A stretch of DNA of 64,000 bases, taken from assembly GCF_015291705.1 (NCBI RefSeq), contig NZ_CP030050.1:1488001-1552000 (forward strand). The letters run 5' to 3'. A program made the translations under genes and the position numbers. Shown here piece after piece: positions 45,703 through 55,173 of this stretch; positions within the stretch are counted from its first letter, which is position 1, and each line of letters starts with the position of its first letter. Under the pieces are notes generated by a model that had not been told where the DNA came from, searched no databases, and saw only the letters and a program-made list of their open reading frames with translations. The stretch is from Bradyrhizobium arachidis. GTDB taxonomy: Bacteria; Pseudomonadota; Alphaproteobacteria; Rhizobiales; Xanthobacteraceae.

Positions 45703-46674
45703 ATGAGGCGGCGCGAATTTATCTGGATGCTGGGAGGCTTGTGCACGTCATGTGCAGTCAGGGCGCATGCCGAATCGAGAGTCTACAGGGTCGCACTGCT
45801 AACGCTTGAACCGGACGCGGATGGCTCTCAACTCCTTGGACCATTGCACAAGTTGGGTTATCTCGAAGGCCGCAACCTCTTCTTCCAACACCGGTCCGCC
45901 GAGGGGGACCCCGGGCGACTCGCCGCACTGGCCAACGAACTTGTGCAATTGAAACCGCATGTGCTGGTGGCGGGTTGGGGAACGCTGGCGCCCAAAGCGC
46001 TCAAAGCAGCGACTGAGACTATTCCCATTGTGTTTTCGACCGTCGGCGATCCAATCGGGGCTGGCCTGGTGCAATCCCTGTCGCGACCAGGAGGGAATGC
46101 AACAGGCCTTAGCGGTCAATCCACCGACTTGAAAGGCAAGCAGCTTCAGTTGTTGCTGGCGTGCATTCCGGGGCAGCGCGTTGTCGGCGTGCTCCTGAAC
46201 CCAGACACGCCATACAGTGCTCTGGCTCTAAGACAGTTGAAGGCGGCAGCTGATATGGAAAGCATAAGGCTCGAACCCCTGGAGATACGAAACGCGGCGG
46301 AGTTGACCGAATCCAGGATGGACGCGCTTGTCGCATCCGGTGCGACAAGTGTCATTGTTATCGAGGACCCGGTCACCGTCACCCTTCGGGAGACGGTCAT
46401 CGATCAGGCAAACAGACGGCGACTTCCCACAATGACCGGCTTTGTCGAGTATGCTCGCTCAGGTGGCCTGCTGACATATGGCCCTGTACTGAAGGACGCA
46501 TACCAACGCGCCGCGGAATATGTCGACAAGATTCTCAAAGGTGCCAGTCCTGGCGATCTGCCGGTCCAGCAGCCGACTCAATTTCAGTTCGTGATCAACC
46601 TCAAGACCGCAAGGGCGCTAGGCGTGGCGATACCACCCTCATTGCTCGCCCTTGCCGACGAGGCTATCGAGTGA
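45703..46674 (+). CDS. ABC-transporter-type substrate-binding protein (PF04392-like)
   Basis: 323 residues from the ATG at 45703, an ATG at 45646 being possible. Twin-Arg-like N-terminus MRRREFIWMLGG, signal cleaved after AHAES. Two alternating Rossmann-type lobes: RVYRVALLTLEP, GYLEGRNLFFQHR, PIVFSTVGDPIGAGLVQSLSRPGGNATG. The family is found as orphan binding proteins with unknown ligands. No permease or ATPase gene is adjacent. Confidence 0.82.
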   Translation: MRRREFIWMLGGLCTSCAVRAHAESRVYRVALLTLEPDADGSQLLGPLHKLGYLEGRNLFFQHRSAEGDPGRLAALANELVQLKPHVLVAGWGTLAPKALKAATETIPIVFSTVGDPIGAGLVQSLSRPGGNATGLSGQSTDLKGKQLQLLLACIPGQRVVGVLLNPDTPYSALALRQLKAAADMESIRLEPLEIRNAAELTESRMDALVASGATSVIVIEDPVTVTLRETVIDQANRRRLPTMTGFVEYARSGGLLTYGPVLKDAYQRAAEYVDKILKGASPGDLPVQQPTQFQFVINLKTARALGVAIPPSLLALADEAIE

Positions 46675-46927
46675 AGCGACGACTTCCGCCGTCACCTTGC
46701 GGCAATCGCAACGAGCTGGCTCGCCACTCTGCTCCAAATCCTTGATCTTCTGGAATTTCAGGATGTGGCCGCGCAGGCGGCCTTGCGGGAGCTTCATTCG
46801 AAATCGCGCATGGTGATCACGCGTTCTCACGTGTGCGTCATGGTTCTTCGAAACTCTTTCCCTTCAGGTTTCCACACCTCAATTTGCGGGATTATTGGCT
46901 GCTATCTCCAACAGGGCTTTCGCTGCG
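46675..46927. other. Intergenic region
   Basis: 253 bases without a convincing gene; a minus-strand ORF at 46639-46830 has no ribosome site or recognisable domain. Codon pattern and lower GC suggest noncoding. Confidence 0.35.
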
Positions 46928-47791
46928 ATGAGGGAACTCGGAAAGTTACGCTGGGCGCAGAAGGATGGCCGTCCCCCGCAACTGCTTCACGCTGAAAGAC
47001 CTGCCGGCGAGAGCGGCGTCCGCGCATTTCGCGTGCGATTCGACGGGGGAGCCTATTTCCGCGCGACTGCGCTCCAGCATCTGATCTACTTCCAGATGTC
47101 GCCGTCGTCGCTGCGGATTGAATGCCGTATGGCCGGGCTGCACGCGAAGCAGGAAGCAGCCGCCGGCGCGCTCGCGATCGGTCCCGCAGGTATTGATTGT
47201 GAGGCTGAAAGCAACCAATCGGCGGACGTGCTGCTCATCGCGGTGGAGCCACGCCGGCTAGCGCTCGCGTCGGCAGAAGATCACGTCCCTAATGCAGAAT
47301 TGTGCGAGCGCGTCTCTGGATACGATGAATCCCTTCTCCGGGCGGCGCGGCAGCTGGAATCAGAAGTTGCGGGTGGTTATCCGCGCGGCCCCTTGTTCTG
47401 GAGTGAGGTTGCGAGCCGTCTCATCGGCCGCCTTCTGGTTGGCCATACGTCAAATCCACCCGCTTCATCCCGCGGCAGGCTGGGCCGATACGCGCTGGAG
47501 CGGATCAGGGATTACGTGTTTGCCCACATCGCAGAGCCGATCCAGGTGGCCGAGCTTGCCGCACTGATTGGCCGCAGTGAGTTCCATTTCTCGCGTGTGT
47601 TCGCCCGCTCCGTCGGCATGACGCCGTATCGCTATGTGGTCCATCTTCGCCTTCACGCGGCGGTCCAGCACATCCGGGACGGGCGCATGGGACTGGCTGA
47701 AATTGCGGCAGAGACCGGGTTTGCAGATCAAAGCCATTTGTCGCGATGGGTCCGCCGTGTACACGGCGTCGCGCCCTCGGAGCTCGCCTGA
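46928..47791 (+). CDS. AraC-family transcriptional regulator
   Basis: 287 residues from the ATG at 46928; a TTG at 46895 is possible. An N-terminal cupin-like part is followed by the AraC helix-turn-helix pair: IQVAELAALIGRSEFHFSRVFARSVGMTPYRYV and GLAEIAAETGFADQSHLSRWVRRVHGVAPSELA. It precedes the FAD oxidase gene, which it may activate. Confidence 0.86.
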   Translation: MRELGKLRWAQKDGRPPQLLHAERPAGESGVRAFRVRFDGGAYFRATALQHLIYFQMSPSSLRIECRMAGLHAKQEAAAGALAIGPAGIDCEAESNQSADVLLIAVEPRRLALASAEDHVPNAELCERVSGYDESLLRAARQLESEVAGGYPRGPLFWSEVASRLIGRLLVGHTSNPPASSRGRLGRYALERIRDYVFAHIAEPIQVAELAALIGRSEFHFSRVFARSVGMTPYRYVVHLRLHAAVQHIRDGRMGLAEIAAETGFADQSHLSRWVRRVHGVAPSELA

Positions 47792-47903
47792 TTGCTCTCG
47801 CAAAAGAGCAGGAATCTTCACGAACGTCTGTCCGCTTCTCCGTAAACCGGTCGTCAGTCGCGCCAAATGTTCCGCTCGCGCGAAATCAACGGAGAGCAAG
47901 ACC

Positions 47904-49265
47904 ATGTCGGATTCCATCGAAAGCGCGTTCCTGGGCCTGAGTGGTAAAATCGCCGGGCGCGTCTCGTTGCCTGGAAGCGAACGCTATGTCGCCGCAACCG
48001 GTCTCTGGGCAAAGCAAACCGACGTTTCGCCTCGGGCCGTCGTGCACTGCGAATCCGCTGCCGACGTGCAGGCCGCCATTCGTGCTGCGCGCGAGCACGG
48101 GCTGCCGCTTTCGGTTCGCGGTGGCGGCCACGACTGGGCGGGCCGAGCTCTCTGCAACGGTATCGTCATTGACTTGAGCAACATGCGACACGTGGTGCTC
48201 GGCTCCGACCATCGCTTCGTCACGATTGCCGGCGGCGCCCGCGTCGCCGACGTCACGGCGGTGACGGACCCAGCCGACCTTGCTGTCGTGGCGGGCTCCG
48301 TCTCCTGCGTCGGCATGGCCGGGCTCACGCTCGGCGGCGGCTACGGCCCCTTGATCGGACGTTTCGGGCTCGCGCTCGACAATATGCTCGCCGCACAGGT
48401 GGTGCTGGCGGACGGACGAATCGTGTCTGCGGATGACGACAACGATGCCGACCTGTTCTGGGCGCTGCGGGGCGGCGGCGGCAATTTCGGCGTGGTCACG
48501 CAGATGCGTCACCGCGTGCATGAGTTGCCGAACGTCCTTTCCGGTCTGCTGGTCTATCCCTTTGCCGAGGCGCGCGCCGTACTCGAAGGATGCGCTTCGT
48601 TGACGGCATCGGCACCGGATGAGTTGACGGTGCAGGCGGGGCTCGTCGCCGATCCCTCGGGCACGGTTGCGGTCATGTTGATTCCAGCCTGGAGCGGCCG
48701 ACCGGAAGAAGGCGGGGCCAAGCTTGAACCCTTTCTCAAGCTAGGGACCTTGCTCGCCGGCCGGATCGAAAGAAAATCCTACGGCGCGCTGCTCGGCGTG
48801 TTCGATCCCTACCTCGTCGATGGATTGCGGGCTGTCATGGAGACGTGCTCGTTGCCCGTGTTCGACCGCAGATGCATCGACACGTTCGTCGATGCGATGG
48901 AAGCGGCGGTATCGCCGGGCTGCGCCATCTTCACCCACGAGTTCAGGGGCGCGGCATCCCGTGTCCCGGAGGCCGCGACGGCCTTCGGTCTCCGCCGTGA
49001 TCATGTGCTGGTCGAGATGCTCGCGACCTTCCCCGACCGGGCCGACGCCGAGGACGAGCCACTGCATCGAGATTGGGCGCGCTCCACCCGCCAGGCCTTC
49101 GCGGCGGCGCTGCCTGGCGGATATCCAAACTTGCTCGGCCCCAACGATCCCGATCGCGCCCGGCATAGTTATGGCGGCAATGCGAAACGATTGATGGAAG
49201 TAAAGCGCCGCTACGATCCGGACAATGTTTTCTCGTCCGCCATTCCGTTGCCGCGTGCCCTGTAG
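47904..49265 (+). CDS. FAD-linked oxidoreductase of the BBE (berberine-bridge) type
   Basis: 453 residues. FAD_binding_4 domain with His76 in RGGGHDWAG (typical covalent-flavin histidine) and GLTLGGGYGPLIGRFGLALD; C-terminal BBE motif near PNDPDRARHSYGGNAKRLMEVKRRYDPDNVF. Such enzymes oxidise alcohols, sugars or alkaloid-like substrates with O2. GGAGAG precedes the ATG. Substrate unknown; the AraC gene directly upstream likely regulates it. Confidence 0.86.
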   Translation: MSDSIESAFLGLSGKIAGRVSLPGSERYVAATGLWAKQTDVSPRAVVHCESAADVQAAIRAAREHGLPLSVRGGGHDWAGRALCNGIVIDLSNMRHVVLGSDHRFVTIAGGARVADVTAVTDPADLAVVAGSVSCVGMAGLTLGGGYGPLIGRFGLALDNMLAAQVVLADGRIVSADDDNDADLFWALRGGGGNFGVVTQMRHRVHELPNVLSGLLVYPFAEARAVLEGCASLTASAPDELTVQAGLVADPSGTVAVMLIPAWSGRPEEGGAKLEPFLKLGTLLAGRIERKSYGALLGVFDPYLVDGLRAVMETCSLPVFDRRCIDTFVDAMEAAVSPGCAIFTHEFRGAASRVPEAATAFGLRRDHVLVEMLATFPDRADAEDEPLHRDWARSTRQAFAAALPGGYPNLLGPNDPDRARHSYGGNAKRLMEVKRRYDPDNVFSSAIPLPRAL

Positions 49266-49414
49266 CAAGCGGCAGACCGCACGGCGCGCGGATGAGGATT
49301 TTGGCCTTTAGGCGAACACTCGCTCATGTATCGTCGATGCCCGGTGTCGTGGGCATGCGGACTTCGTCATCGAACCGCGCGCGTGCTCGACCTTGGACGA
49401 CGCGGCCAGAGACC

Positions 49415-49440
49415 GTCTGTCCCTATTGCTAGGGACAGAC
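49415..49440. promoter_or_regulatory. Perfect inverted repeat operator upstream of the P450 gene
   Basis: GTCTGTCCCTA (49415-49425) and TAGGGACAGAC (49430-49440) are exact reverse complements with a 4-base spacer. It is located about 63 bases before the P450 start. The copy at 45505-45530 differs by one base. Size and symmetry fit a TetR/MarR-type dimer site; no such gene is next to it. Confidence 0.7.
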
Positions 49441-49502
49441 GCCGGCCCCGGATTTCGCTAGTCTCGCCTGGAGGAAGCGAGAATCCCAGGGGAGAGACCG
49501 CC

Positions 49503-50669
49503 TTGAGCACCGCGCCGCGCATCGACATCGACCCTGCTGCATTCTGGGCCGATCCCTATCCGATGCTCGCCAAAATGCGCAAGGAGGCGCCGATCGCGTT
49601 CGTGCCGCAGCTCGGCTCGACGCTGCTGACGAGCCGCGACGACATCTCGATCTCGGAGAAGCAGATCGATGTGTTCTCCTCGCACCAGCCCGCGGGCCTG
49701 ATGAACCGCCTGATGGGCCACAACATGATGCGCAAGGACGGCGAGGCGCATCAGGTCGAGCGGCGCGCGATGTTTCCGACGATCTCGCCGAGGACGGTGA
49801 AGGCGCACTGGACCGCGCTGTTCCAAGCCCATGCCGACCGCATCATGGATGGCGTCGTGCCCGGGCGGATCGACTTCATGCGCGACTTCGCGCTGCCGTT
49901 CTCCGGCGAGTGCCTGAAGTCGATCACCGGCCTCACCAACATCCGCTTTGAGGACATGGATGCGTGGTCGCAAGGCATGATCGAGGGAATCGCCAATTAT
50001 GCCGGCGATCCCGCGGTCGAGGCACGCTGCCACGCGGCGACATCAGGCATCGACGCGGCGATCGACGACATCCTGCCGGTGATGCGTAGGCATCCCGACC
50101 AGAGCATTTTGGGCGTTCTTCTTGCCTCCGGCATGGCCATGGAGAGCGTGCGCGCAAATGTAAAACTCGCGATCTCGGGTGGCCAGAACGAGCCGCGCAA
50201 GGCGATCGCCGGCACCGTATGGGCGCTCTTGACCCATCCCGACCAGCTCGATCTTATCAGGCGCGGTGAAGTGTCCTGGCTCCAGGCCTTCGAGGAATAC
50301 GCCCGCTGGATCTCGCCGATCGGCATGTCGCCGCGGCGTATCGCGAGGCCCTGGAGCATTCGCGACGTATCCTTCGAGCTGGATGAGCGCGTGTTCCTGA
50401 TGTTCGGCTCCGCCAATCGCGACGAGACGCATTTTGAGCGCGCCGACCAGTTCGACCTGCGACGCGACACGTCCAAGAGCGTCGCCTTCGGCGCCGGTCC
50501 GCATTTCTGCGCCGGCGCCTTCGCCTCGCGCGCGATGATCGCCGACGTCGCCCTGCCGACGGTGTTCGCGCGTGCGAGTCGTCTTGAACTTGCCAACGAC
50601 GAACCGGTCCGGATCGGCGGCTGGGCCTTCCGGGGCTTGCAGAATTTGCCGGTGAGGTGGTCGCAATAG
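49503..50669 (+). CDS. Cytochrome P450
   Basis: 388 residues from the TTG at 49503 (AGGGGAGAG upstream). Heme-thiolate Cys336 in FGAGPHFCAG; Glu265/Arg268 of the ExxR motif in EEYARW. The I-helix region reads SGGQNEPRKAI (about 225-235), so the usual acid-alcohol pair for O2 activation is replaced by Gln-Asn-Glu. Soluble bacterial P450 with unknown substrate; no ferredoxin gene nearby. Its 5' end is duplicated at 45505. Confidence 0.9.
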   Translation: MSTAPRIDIDPAAFWADPYPMLAKMRKEAPIAFVPQLGSTLLTSRDDISISEKQIDVFSSHQPAGLMNRLMGHNMMRKDGEAHQVERRAMFPTISPRTVKAHWTALFQAHADRIMDGVVPGRIDFMRDFALPFSGECLKSITGLTNIRFEDMDAWSQGMIEGIANYAGDPAVEARCHAATSGIDAAIDDILPVMRRHPDQSILGVLLASGMAMESVRANVKLAISGGQNEPRKAIAGTVWALLTHPDQLDLIRRGEVSWLQAFEEYARWISPIGMSPRRIARPWSIRDVSFELDERVFLMFGSANRDETHFERADQFDLRRDTSKSVAFGAGPHFCAGAFASRAMIADVALPTVFARASRLELANDEPVRIGGWAFRGLQNLPVRWSQ

Positions 50670-51218
50670 GCCGGCGAGGGGCTATGCGCATGAACAGGGT
50701 TGTCGCACGCGTTCCATCGTACAAATTCGGTGTCATCGCCCGCGAAGGCGGGCGATCCAGTATTCCAGAGACAGTCGTTGGATACGGAGACGCCACGGCG
50801 TACTGGATTCCCCGCCTTCGCGGGGAATGACAGCAGAGGGGGGGAGGGAGCTTCGCGCTCCTCAGCCCTCAGTCCGCGACGATGGCATTATGCCCCTGTT
50901 TTGCCCGACGTGTCAAACGGCGTTCGGATAATCAGCAATTCATCGATTTCGTACGCCCCCGGCTACTGTGCATGGGGTTGTTTTCGCGTTTTTGTTCCGA
51001 TCGCACAAGCGTCGGACAAAAATCCGCGCCGCTCTCACATTCGTGTGCGGAAAAATTCCGTTTGCATCATCGCAGGCGATTGAAAGATTAATCATGCCTG
51101 CCGCCACGCGCGCAGTGTGCGCATCGCTATTTTTCCCGATGTCTCGACAGCTCCGCTGACCCACACCATCATTCCCGCATCGCAATGAACGACGGCCGCA
51201 CCCGGCCGGGAGTGATGA
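50670..51218. other. 549-bp intergenic region before the ssu operon
   Basis: Contains the ~102-bp repeat (50731-50832). An imperfect inverted repeat, TTTTTGTTCCGA / TCGGACAAAAA (50989-51022, one bulged base), may be a regulatory site or terminator ahead of ssuA. No gene seen. Confidence 0.4.
50731..50832. repeat. About 102-bp interspersed repeat (inverted relative to 13788-13889)
   Basis: Starts TGTCATCGCCCGCGAAGG and ends CTTCGCGGGGAATGACA. The ends form hairpins; internal ATCCAGTATTCC and GCGTACTGGATT match the reverse complement of the other copy. Confidence 0.75.
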
Positions 51219-52169
51219 ATGCAGCGTCGTGACTTTCTCAAGCTTTCCGTCGGAACGGCCGCCGCCGCTGCGTTCGCATCGCCCGTAATCGCGCAAGGCG
51301 CGGTGAAGGAAATTCGTATCGGCTACCAGAAGAACGGCGTGCTGGTCATCACGCGCCAGCAGGCCGCGCTGGAAAAACATTTTTCCCCGCAAGGCATCGA
51401 GGTGAAGTGGGTCGAGTTCTCCTCGGGCCCGCCGATGATGGAGGCGATGAATGTCGGCAGCGTCGATTACGGCGCGGTCGGCGATTCCCCGCCAGTGTTC
51501 GCGCAGGCCGCGGGCGCAGCGATTGTCTATGCCGCCGGCCAGCCCATCACCAACGGGCAGGGCATCCTGGTGCCCAAGGACTCGCCGATCCGCATCATCA
51601 CGGAGTTGAAGGGCAGGCGCGTCGGCTTCACCAAGGGCTCGAGCGCCCACAATATCGTGGTGCAGACGCTGGAGAAGGCGGGCCTCACCTATGCCGACAT
51701 CACTCCGGTCTACCTGACGCCGCCCGATGCAGGCCCGGCCTTCGCCAATGGCAGCATCGAGGCCTGGGCGATCTGGGATCCGTATTTTGCGATCGGCGAG
51801 ACCAAGCAGAACGGCCGCATCCTGATCAATGCGCGTGAGGTCACCAAGACCAACTCCTTCTACATCGCCAACCGCGACTTCGCGAAAAACCACGGCGCGA
51901 TCCTGCAACAGATCGTCGACGTCACCACCGCGACCGCCAAATGGGCCGAGCAGCACCGCGACGAGGTCGCCAAATCGCTCGCCGCCGTGACCGGCATTCC
52001 GCTGGATATCCAGACCATCGCGGCCAACCGCTCGTCCTTCGTGGTCGGCCCCGTCACCGACGACATCGTTACGACCCAGCAGGGCGTCGCCGACCGCTTC
52101 CACAAGCTCGGCCTGATCCCGAAGCCGATCGTGATCCGCGACATCGTCTGGCGCAACCCGGCAGCCTGA
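51219..52169 (+). CDS. ssuA: Aliphatic sulfonate ABC transporter binding protein SsuA
   Basis: 316 residues. Tat-type signal (MQRRDFLKLSVGTAAAAAFASP), then SsuA/NMT1-like features: EIRIGYQKNGVLVITRQQ, GDSPPVFAQAAGAAIVYA, PDAGPAFANGSIEAWAIWDPYFA. Periplasmic sulfonate capture for SsuBC. Starts the ssu operon (ssuA-D-C-B-reductase). Confidence 0.92.
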   Translation: MQRRDFLKLSVGTAAAAAFASPVIAQGAVKEIRIGYQKNGVLVITRQQAALEKHFSPQGIEVKWVEFSSGPPMMEAMNVGSVDYGAVGDSPPVFAQAAGAAIVYAAGQPITNGQGILVPKDSPIRIITELKGRRVGFTKGSSAHNIVVQTLEKAGLTYADITPVYLTPPDAGPAFANGSIEAWAIWDPYFAIGETKQNGRILINAREVTKTNSFYIANRDFAKNHGAILQQIVDVTTATAKWAEQHRDEVAKSLAAVTGIPLDIQTIAANRSSFVVGPVTDDIVTTQQGVADRFHKLGLIPKPIVIRDIVWRNPAA

Positions 52170-52207
52170 TCGTGCCGACCACTCTTCCCACGCACAAGGG
52201 TTTGAAC

Positions 52208-52294
52208 ATGAGGCGTATCATCCAGCGTCTGATCGCGGCCGTCATGCTGTCGATCGGCATCGTCGCCGCCGCGGTCGGCACGTCCTACGGCTAG
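52208..52294 (+). CDS. Putative 28-residue membrane peptide within the ssu operon
   Basis: ATG at 52208 preceded by AAGGGT; 28 codons with a basic N-terminus (MRRIIQRL) and a hydrophobic stretch ([16 protein letters not shown]). It lies between ssuA and ssuD in the gap of 135 bases. Possible leader peptide or tiny transport subunit; it may equally be chance. Confidence 0.4.
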   Translation: MRRIIQRLIAAVMLSIGIVAAAVGTSYG

Positions 52295-52304
52295 AGGCAG
52301 AGCC

Positions 52305-53468
52305 ATGAGCCAATCCAACGCCAACATCCTCTGGTTCCTGCCGACCCACGGCGACGGCCGCTATCTCGGCACCGGCATCGGTGGCCGCGAAGTCAATTTC
52401 AACTATCTGCGCCAGATCGCGCAGGCCGCCGATCAGCTCGGCTATTACGGCGTGCTCTTGCCGACGGGGCGCTCCTGCGAGGATTCCTGGATCGTCGCCT
52501 CCAGCGTCGCGCCGTTCACCGAACGGCTGCGCTATCTCGTCGCCGTTCGCCCCGGCCTGCAATCGCCGAGCGTCGCCGCGCGCATGACCGCGACGCTCGA
52601 CCGCGTCACGGGCGGCCGGCTGCTCGTCAACGTCGTCACGGGCGGCGATCCCGTTGAGAACAAGGGCGACGGCATCTTCCTCGCCCATGACGAGCGCTAC
52701 GAGGTCACCCGCGAGTTCCTCAACGTCTATAGCGACCTGCTCGCCGGCAAGACCGTCAATGTCGAGGGCAAGCACATCCGCATCGAGGACGGCAAGCTGC
52801 TGTTTCCTCCGGAGCAGTCGCCGCGCCCGCCGCTTTATTTCGGCGGCTCGTCGGACGCCGGCATCGACGTCGCGGTCGACACCGTCGACAAATATCTCAC
52901 CTGGGGCGAGCCGCCGGCGCTCGTCGCCGACAAGATCGCGAAGGTGAGGGAGGTCGCGAGCGCACGCGGCCGAAAGCTCTCTTTCGGCATCCGCCTTCAT
53001 GTGATTGTTCGCGAGACCAATGACGAGGCCTGGCGAGCTGCCGACGAGCTGATCAAGCATGTCAGCGACGACACCATCGCCAAGGCGCAGAAGAACTTTG
53101 CCCGCATGGACTCCGTTGGCCAGCAGCGCATGGCGCAGCTGCATGGCGGCCAGCGCGACAAGCTCGAGATCGCCCCGAATCTGTGGGCCGGCGTTGGCCT
53201 CGTGCGCGGCGGCGCCGGCACGGCGCTGGTCGGCGACGCCAAGGCCGTCGCCGCCCGCATCAAGGAGTATCAGGATCTCGGCATCGATACCTTCATCATG
53301 TCGGGCTACCCGCACCTCGAGGAAGCCTATCGCTTCGCCGAGCTGGTGTTCCCGCTGCTCTCGCTGGAGCAGCCGACCAACGTCGCCAAGCTGCACTTCA
53401 ACGGCGGTCCCTTCGGCGAGACCGTCGGCAGCGACTTCCGTCCGCAGCACAGGGTGTCGCAGTCATGA
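52305..53468 (+). CDS. ssuD: FMNH2-dependent alkanesulfonate monooxygenase SsuD
   Basis: 387 residues (E. coli SsuD 381). Signatures: [72 protein letters not shown]. Desulfonates C2-C10 alkanesulfonates with O2 and FMNH2, supplied by the flavin reductase at 55174. The stop overlaps the ssuC start (ATGA). Confidence 0.96.
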   Translation: MSQSNANILWFLPTHGDGRYLGTGIGGREVNFNYLRQIAQAADQLGYYGVLLPTGRSCEDSWIVASSVAPFTERLRYLVAVRPGLQSPSVAARMTATLDRVTGGRLLVNVVTGGDPVENKGDGIFLAHDERYEVTREFLNVYSDLLAGKTVNVEGKHIRIEDGKLLFPPEQSPRPPLYFGGSSDAGIDVAVDTVDKYLTWGEPPALVADKIAKVREVASARGRKLSFGIRLHVIVRETNDEAWRAADELIKHVSDDTIAKAQKNFARMDSVGQQRMAQLHGGQRDKLEIAPNLWAGVGLVRGGAGTALVGDAKAVAARIKEYQDLGIDTFIMSGYPHLEEAYRFAELVFPLLSLEQPTNVAKLHFNGGPFGETVGSDFRPQHRVSQS

Positions 53469-54271
53469 GCCTGATCGCCAGCGTTTCACTTCCGCGCGGC
53501 TTCCGCCTGCCGCGCGTCGACGGCCTCATCCAGTGGATCGTGCCACTCGCCATCGTCGCGATCTGGCAGGTCGCGAGCGTCACCGGCTTCGTGCCGACGC
53601 GCGTGCTGCCGGCGCCCAGCGACGTCGTGCTCGCCGGCTGGAAGCTGCTGCTTTCCGGCGAGCTCGGCCGCAACATCTGGGTGTCGTTCTGGCGCGCCTC
53701 GATCGGCTTTCTGATCGGCGGCGGCATCGGCTTCGCCTTCGGCCTTGCCAACGGCCTGTCGCAGCTCTCGGCCAAGCTCACCGACACCACGCTGCAGATG
53801 GTGCGCAACGTGCCGCATCTGGCGCTGATTCCGCTCGTCATCCTCTGGTTCGGCATCGACGAGAGCGCAAAACTGTTCCTGGTGGCGCTGGGCGTGTTCT
53901 TCCCGATCTACCTCAACACGCTGCACGGCATCCGCACCGTCGATCCGCAGCTGATCGAGATGGGCCGCATCTACGGCATGACCGACGGCGAATTGTTCCG
54001 CCGCGTCATCTTCCCGGGCGCGCTGCCCTCGATCTTCGTCGGCATCCGCTTCGCGCTCGGCATCATGTGGTTGACCCTCATCGTCGCCGAGACCATCGCG
54101 GCCTCCTCGGGCCTTGGCTACATGGCGATGCAGGCGCGCGAGTTCATGCTGATCGACGTCGTCGTGCTCTCGATCCTGATCTACGCCCTGCTCGGCAAGC
54201 TCGCCGACAGCGCCTCCCGCGTGCTGGAGCGCCTCACGCTCTCCTGGCACCCCGCCTATTGGAAACGTTGA
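53465..54271 (+). CDS. ssuC: Aliphatic sulfonate ABC transporter permease SsuC
   Basis: 268 residues with six membrane helices; permease signature [38 protein letters not shown]. Overlaps ssuD by 4 bases. Forms the membrane channel with SsuB and SsuA. Confidence 0.94.
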   Translation: MSLIASVSLPRGFRLPRVDGLIQWIVPLAIVAIWQVASVTGFVPTRVLPAPSDVVLAGWKLLLSGELGRNIWVSFWRASIGFLIGGGIGFAFGLANGLSQLSAKLTDTTLQMVRNVPHLALIPLVILWFGIDESAKLFLVALGVFFPIYLNTLHGIRTVDPQLIEMGRIYGMTDGELFRRVIFPGALPSIFVGIRFALGIMWLTLIVAETIAASSGLGYMAMQAREFMLIDVVVLSILIYALLGKLADSASRVLERLTLSWHPAYWKR

Positions 54272-54291
54272 GCAGAAATACTGGGAATCAC

Positions 54292-55140
54292 ATGCAGACA
54301 GCGCTTCGTACCTCCCTTCCCGAAACCGAGCTCGCCAGCCGCGCCAATTTCGCCCCTCACGCCCGCGTGGTGCGCGAGGAGCGGCAAGAAGAACGCCGAG
54401 TGCAGAGCAGCGGCCTGCCGCTCAGCATCCGCGGCTTGCGCAAATCCTTCGGCGACAACGAGGTGCTGCGCGGGATCGACCTGCACATCCCTGCCGGTCA
54501 GTTCGTCGCCATCGTGGGCAAGAGCGGTTGCGGCAAGAGCACGCTGCTGCGTCTCATCGCCGGCCTCGAAAAGATCGATGCCGGCAGCGTGAGCTTTGGC
54601 CAGGATGTTCAGGCGGAAGACATCCGCGTGATGTTCCAGGAGCCGCGGCTGTTGCCCTGGGCGCGCGTGCTCGCCAATGTCGAGGTCGGTCTCGGCCGCG
54701 ACCGCGTTTCCGCCGATGCGCATGCGCGCGTCGAGAAAGCCCTGGGCGAGGTCGGTCTTGCCGACAAGCGCGATCAGTGGCCCTCGGTGCTGTCGGGCGG
54801 CCAGAAGCAGCGCGTCGCGCTCGCTCGCGCGCTGGTGTCGCGCCCGCGCGTGCTCGCCTTTGACGAGCCGCTCGGCGCGCTGGACGCGCTGACACGGATC
54901 TCGATGCAGCGCCTCCTGGAGCGCGTCTGGCGCGACCAGGGCTTTACCGCGATCCTGGTGACCCACGACGTCTCTGAGGCCGTCGCGCTCGCCGACCGAG
55001 TGCTGGTGATCGAGGAGGGTCGCATCGCCCATGACGTCACGGTTAACGCCGTCCGGCCGCGCGAACGCGGCTCGGTCGAGCTCGCGGGCCTCGAAGGCTC
55101 GATCCTGAGCCACCTGTTGTCAGCGGACGATCGTACCTAA
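54292..55140 (+). CDS. ssuB: Aliphatic sulfonate ABC transporter ATPase SsuB
   Basis: 282 residues with an extra ~40-residue N-terminal tail. Walker A at 76-84 (GKSGCGKST), ABC signature LSGGQKQR at 167-174, Walker B VLAFDEP at 187-193, switch His in VTHDVSEAV. The weak ribosome site may be compensated by coupling to ssuC. Confidence 0.94.
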   Translation: MQTALRTSLPETELASRANFAPHARVVREERQEERRVQSSGLPLSIRGLRKSFGDNEVLRGIDLHIPAGQFVAIVGKSGCGKSTLLRLIAGLEKIDAGSVSFGQDVQAEDIRVMFQEPRLLPWARVLANVEVGLGRDRVSADAHARVEKALGEVGLADKRDQWPSVLSGGQKQRVALARALVSRPRVLAFDEPLGALDALTRISMQRLLERVWRDQGFTAILVTHDVSEAVALADRVLVIEEGRIAHDVTVNAVRPRERGSVELAGLEGSILSHLLSADDRT

Positions 55141-55173
55141 ATAAAGAGGAACCCCCGCTTCGGGGAGCAAGCC

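Noticed and set aside
46639..46830. 63-codon minus-strand open frame overlapping the binding-protein gene end
   Set aside because: No ribosome site or known domain; overlaps a real gene.
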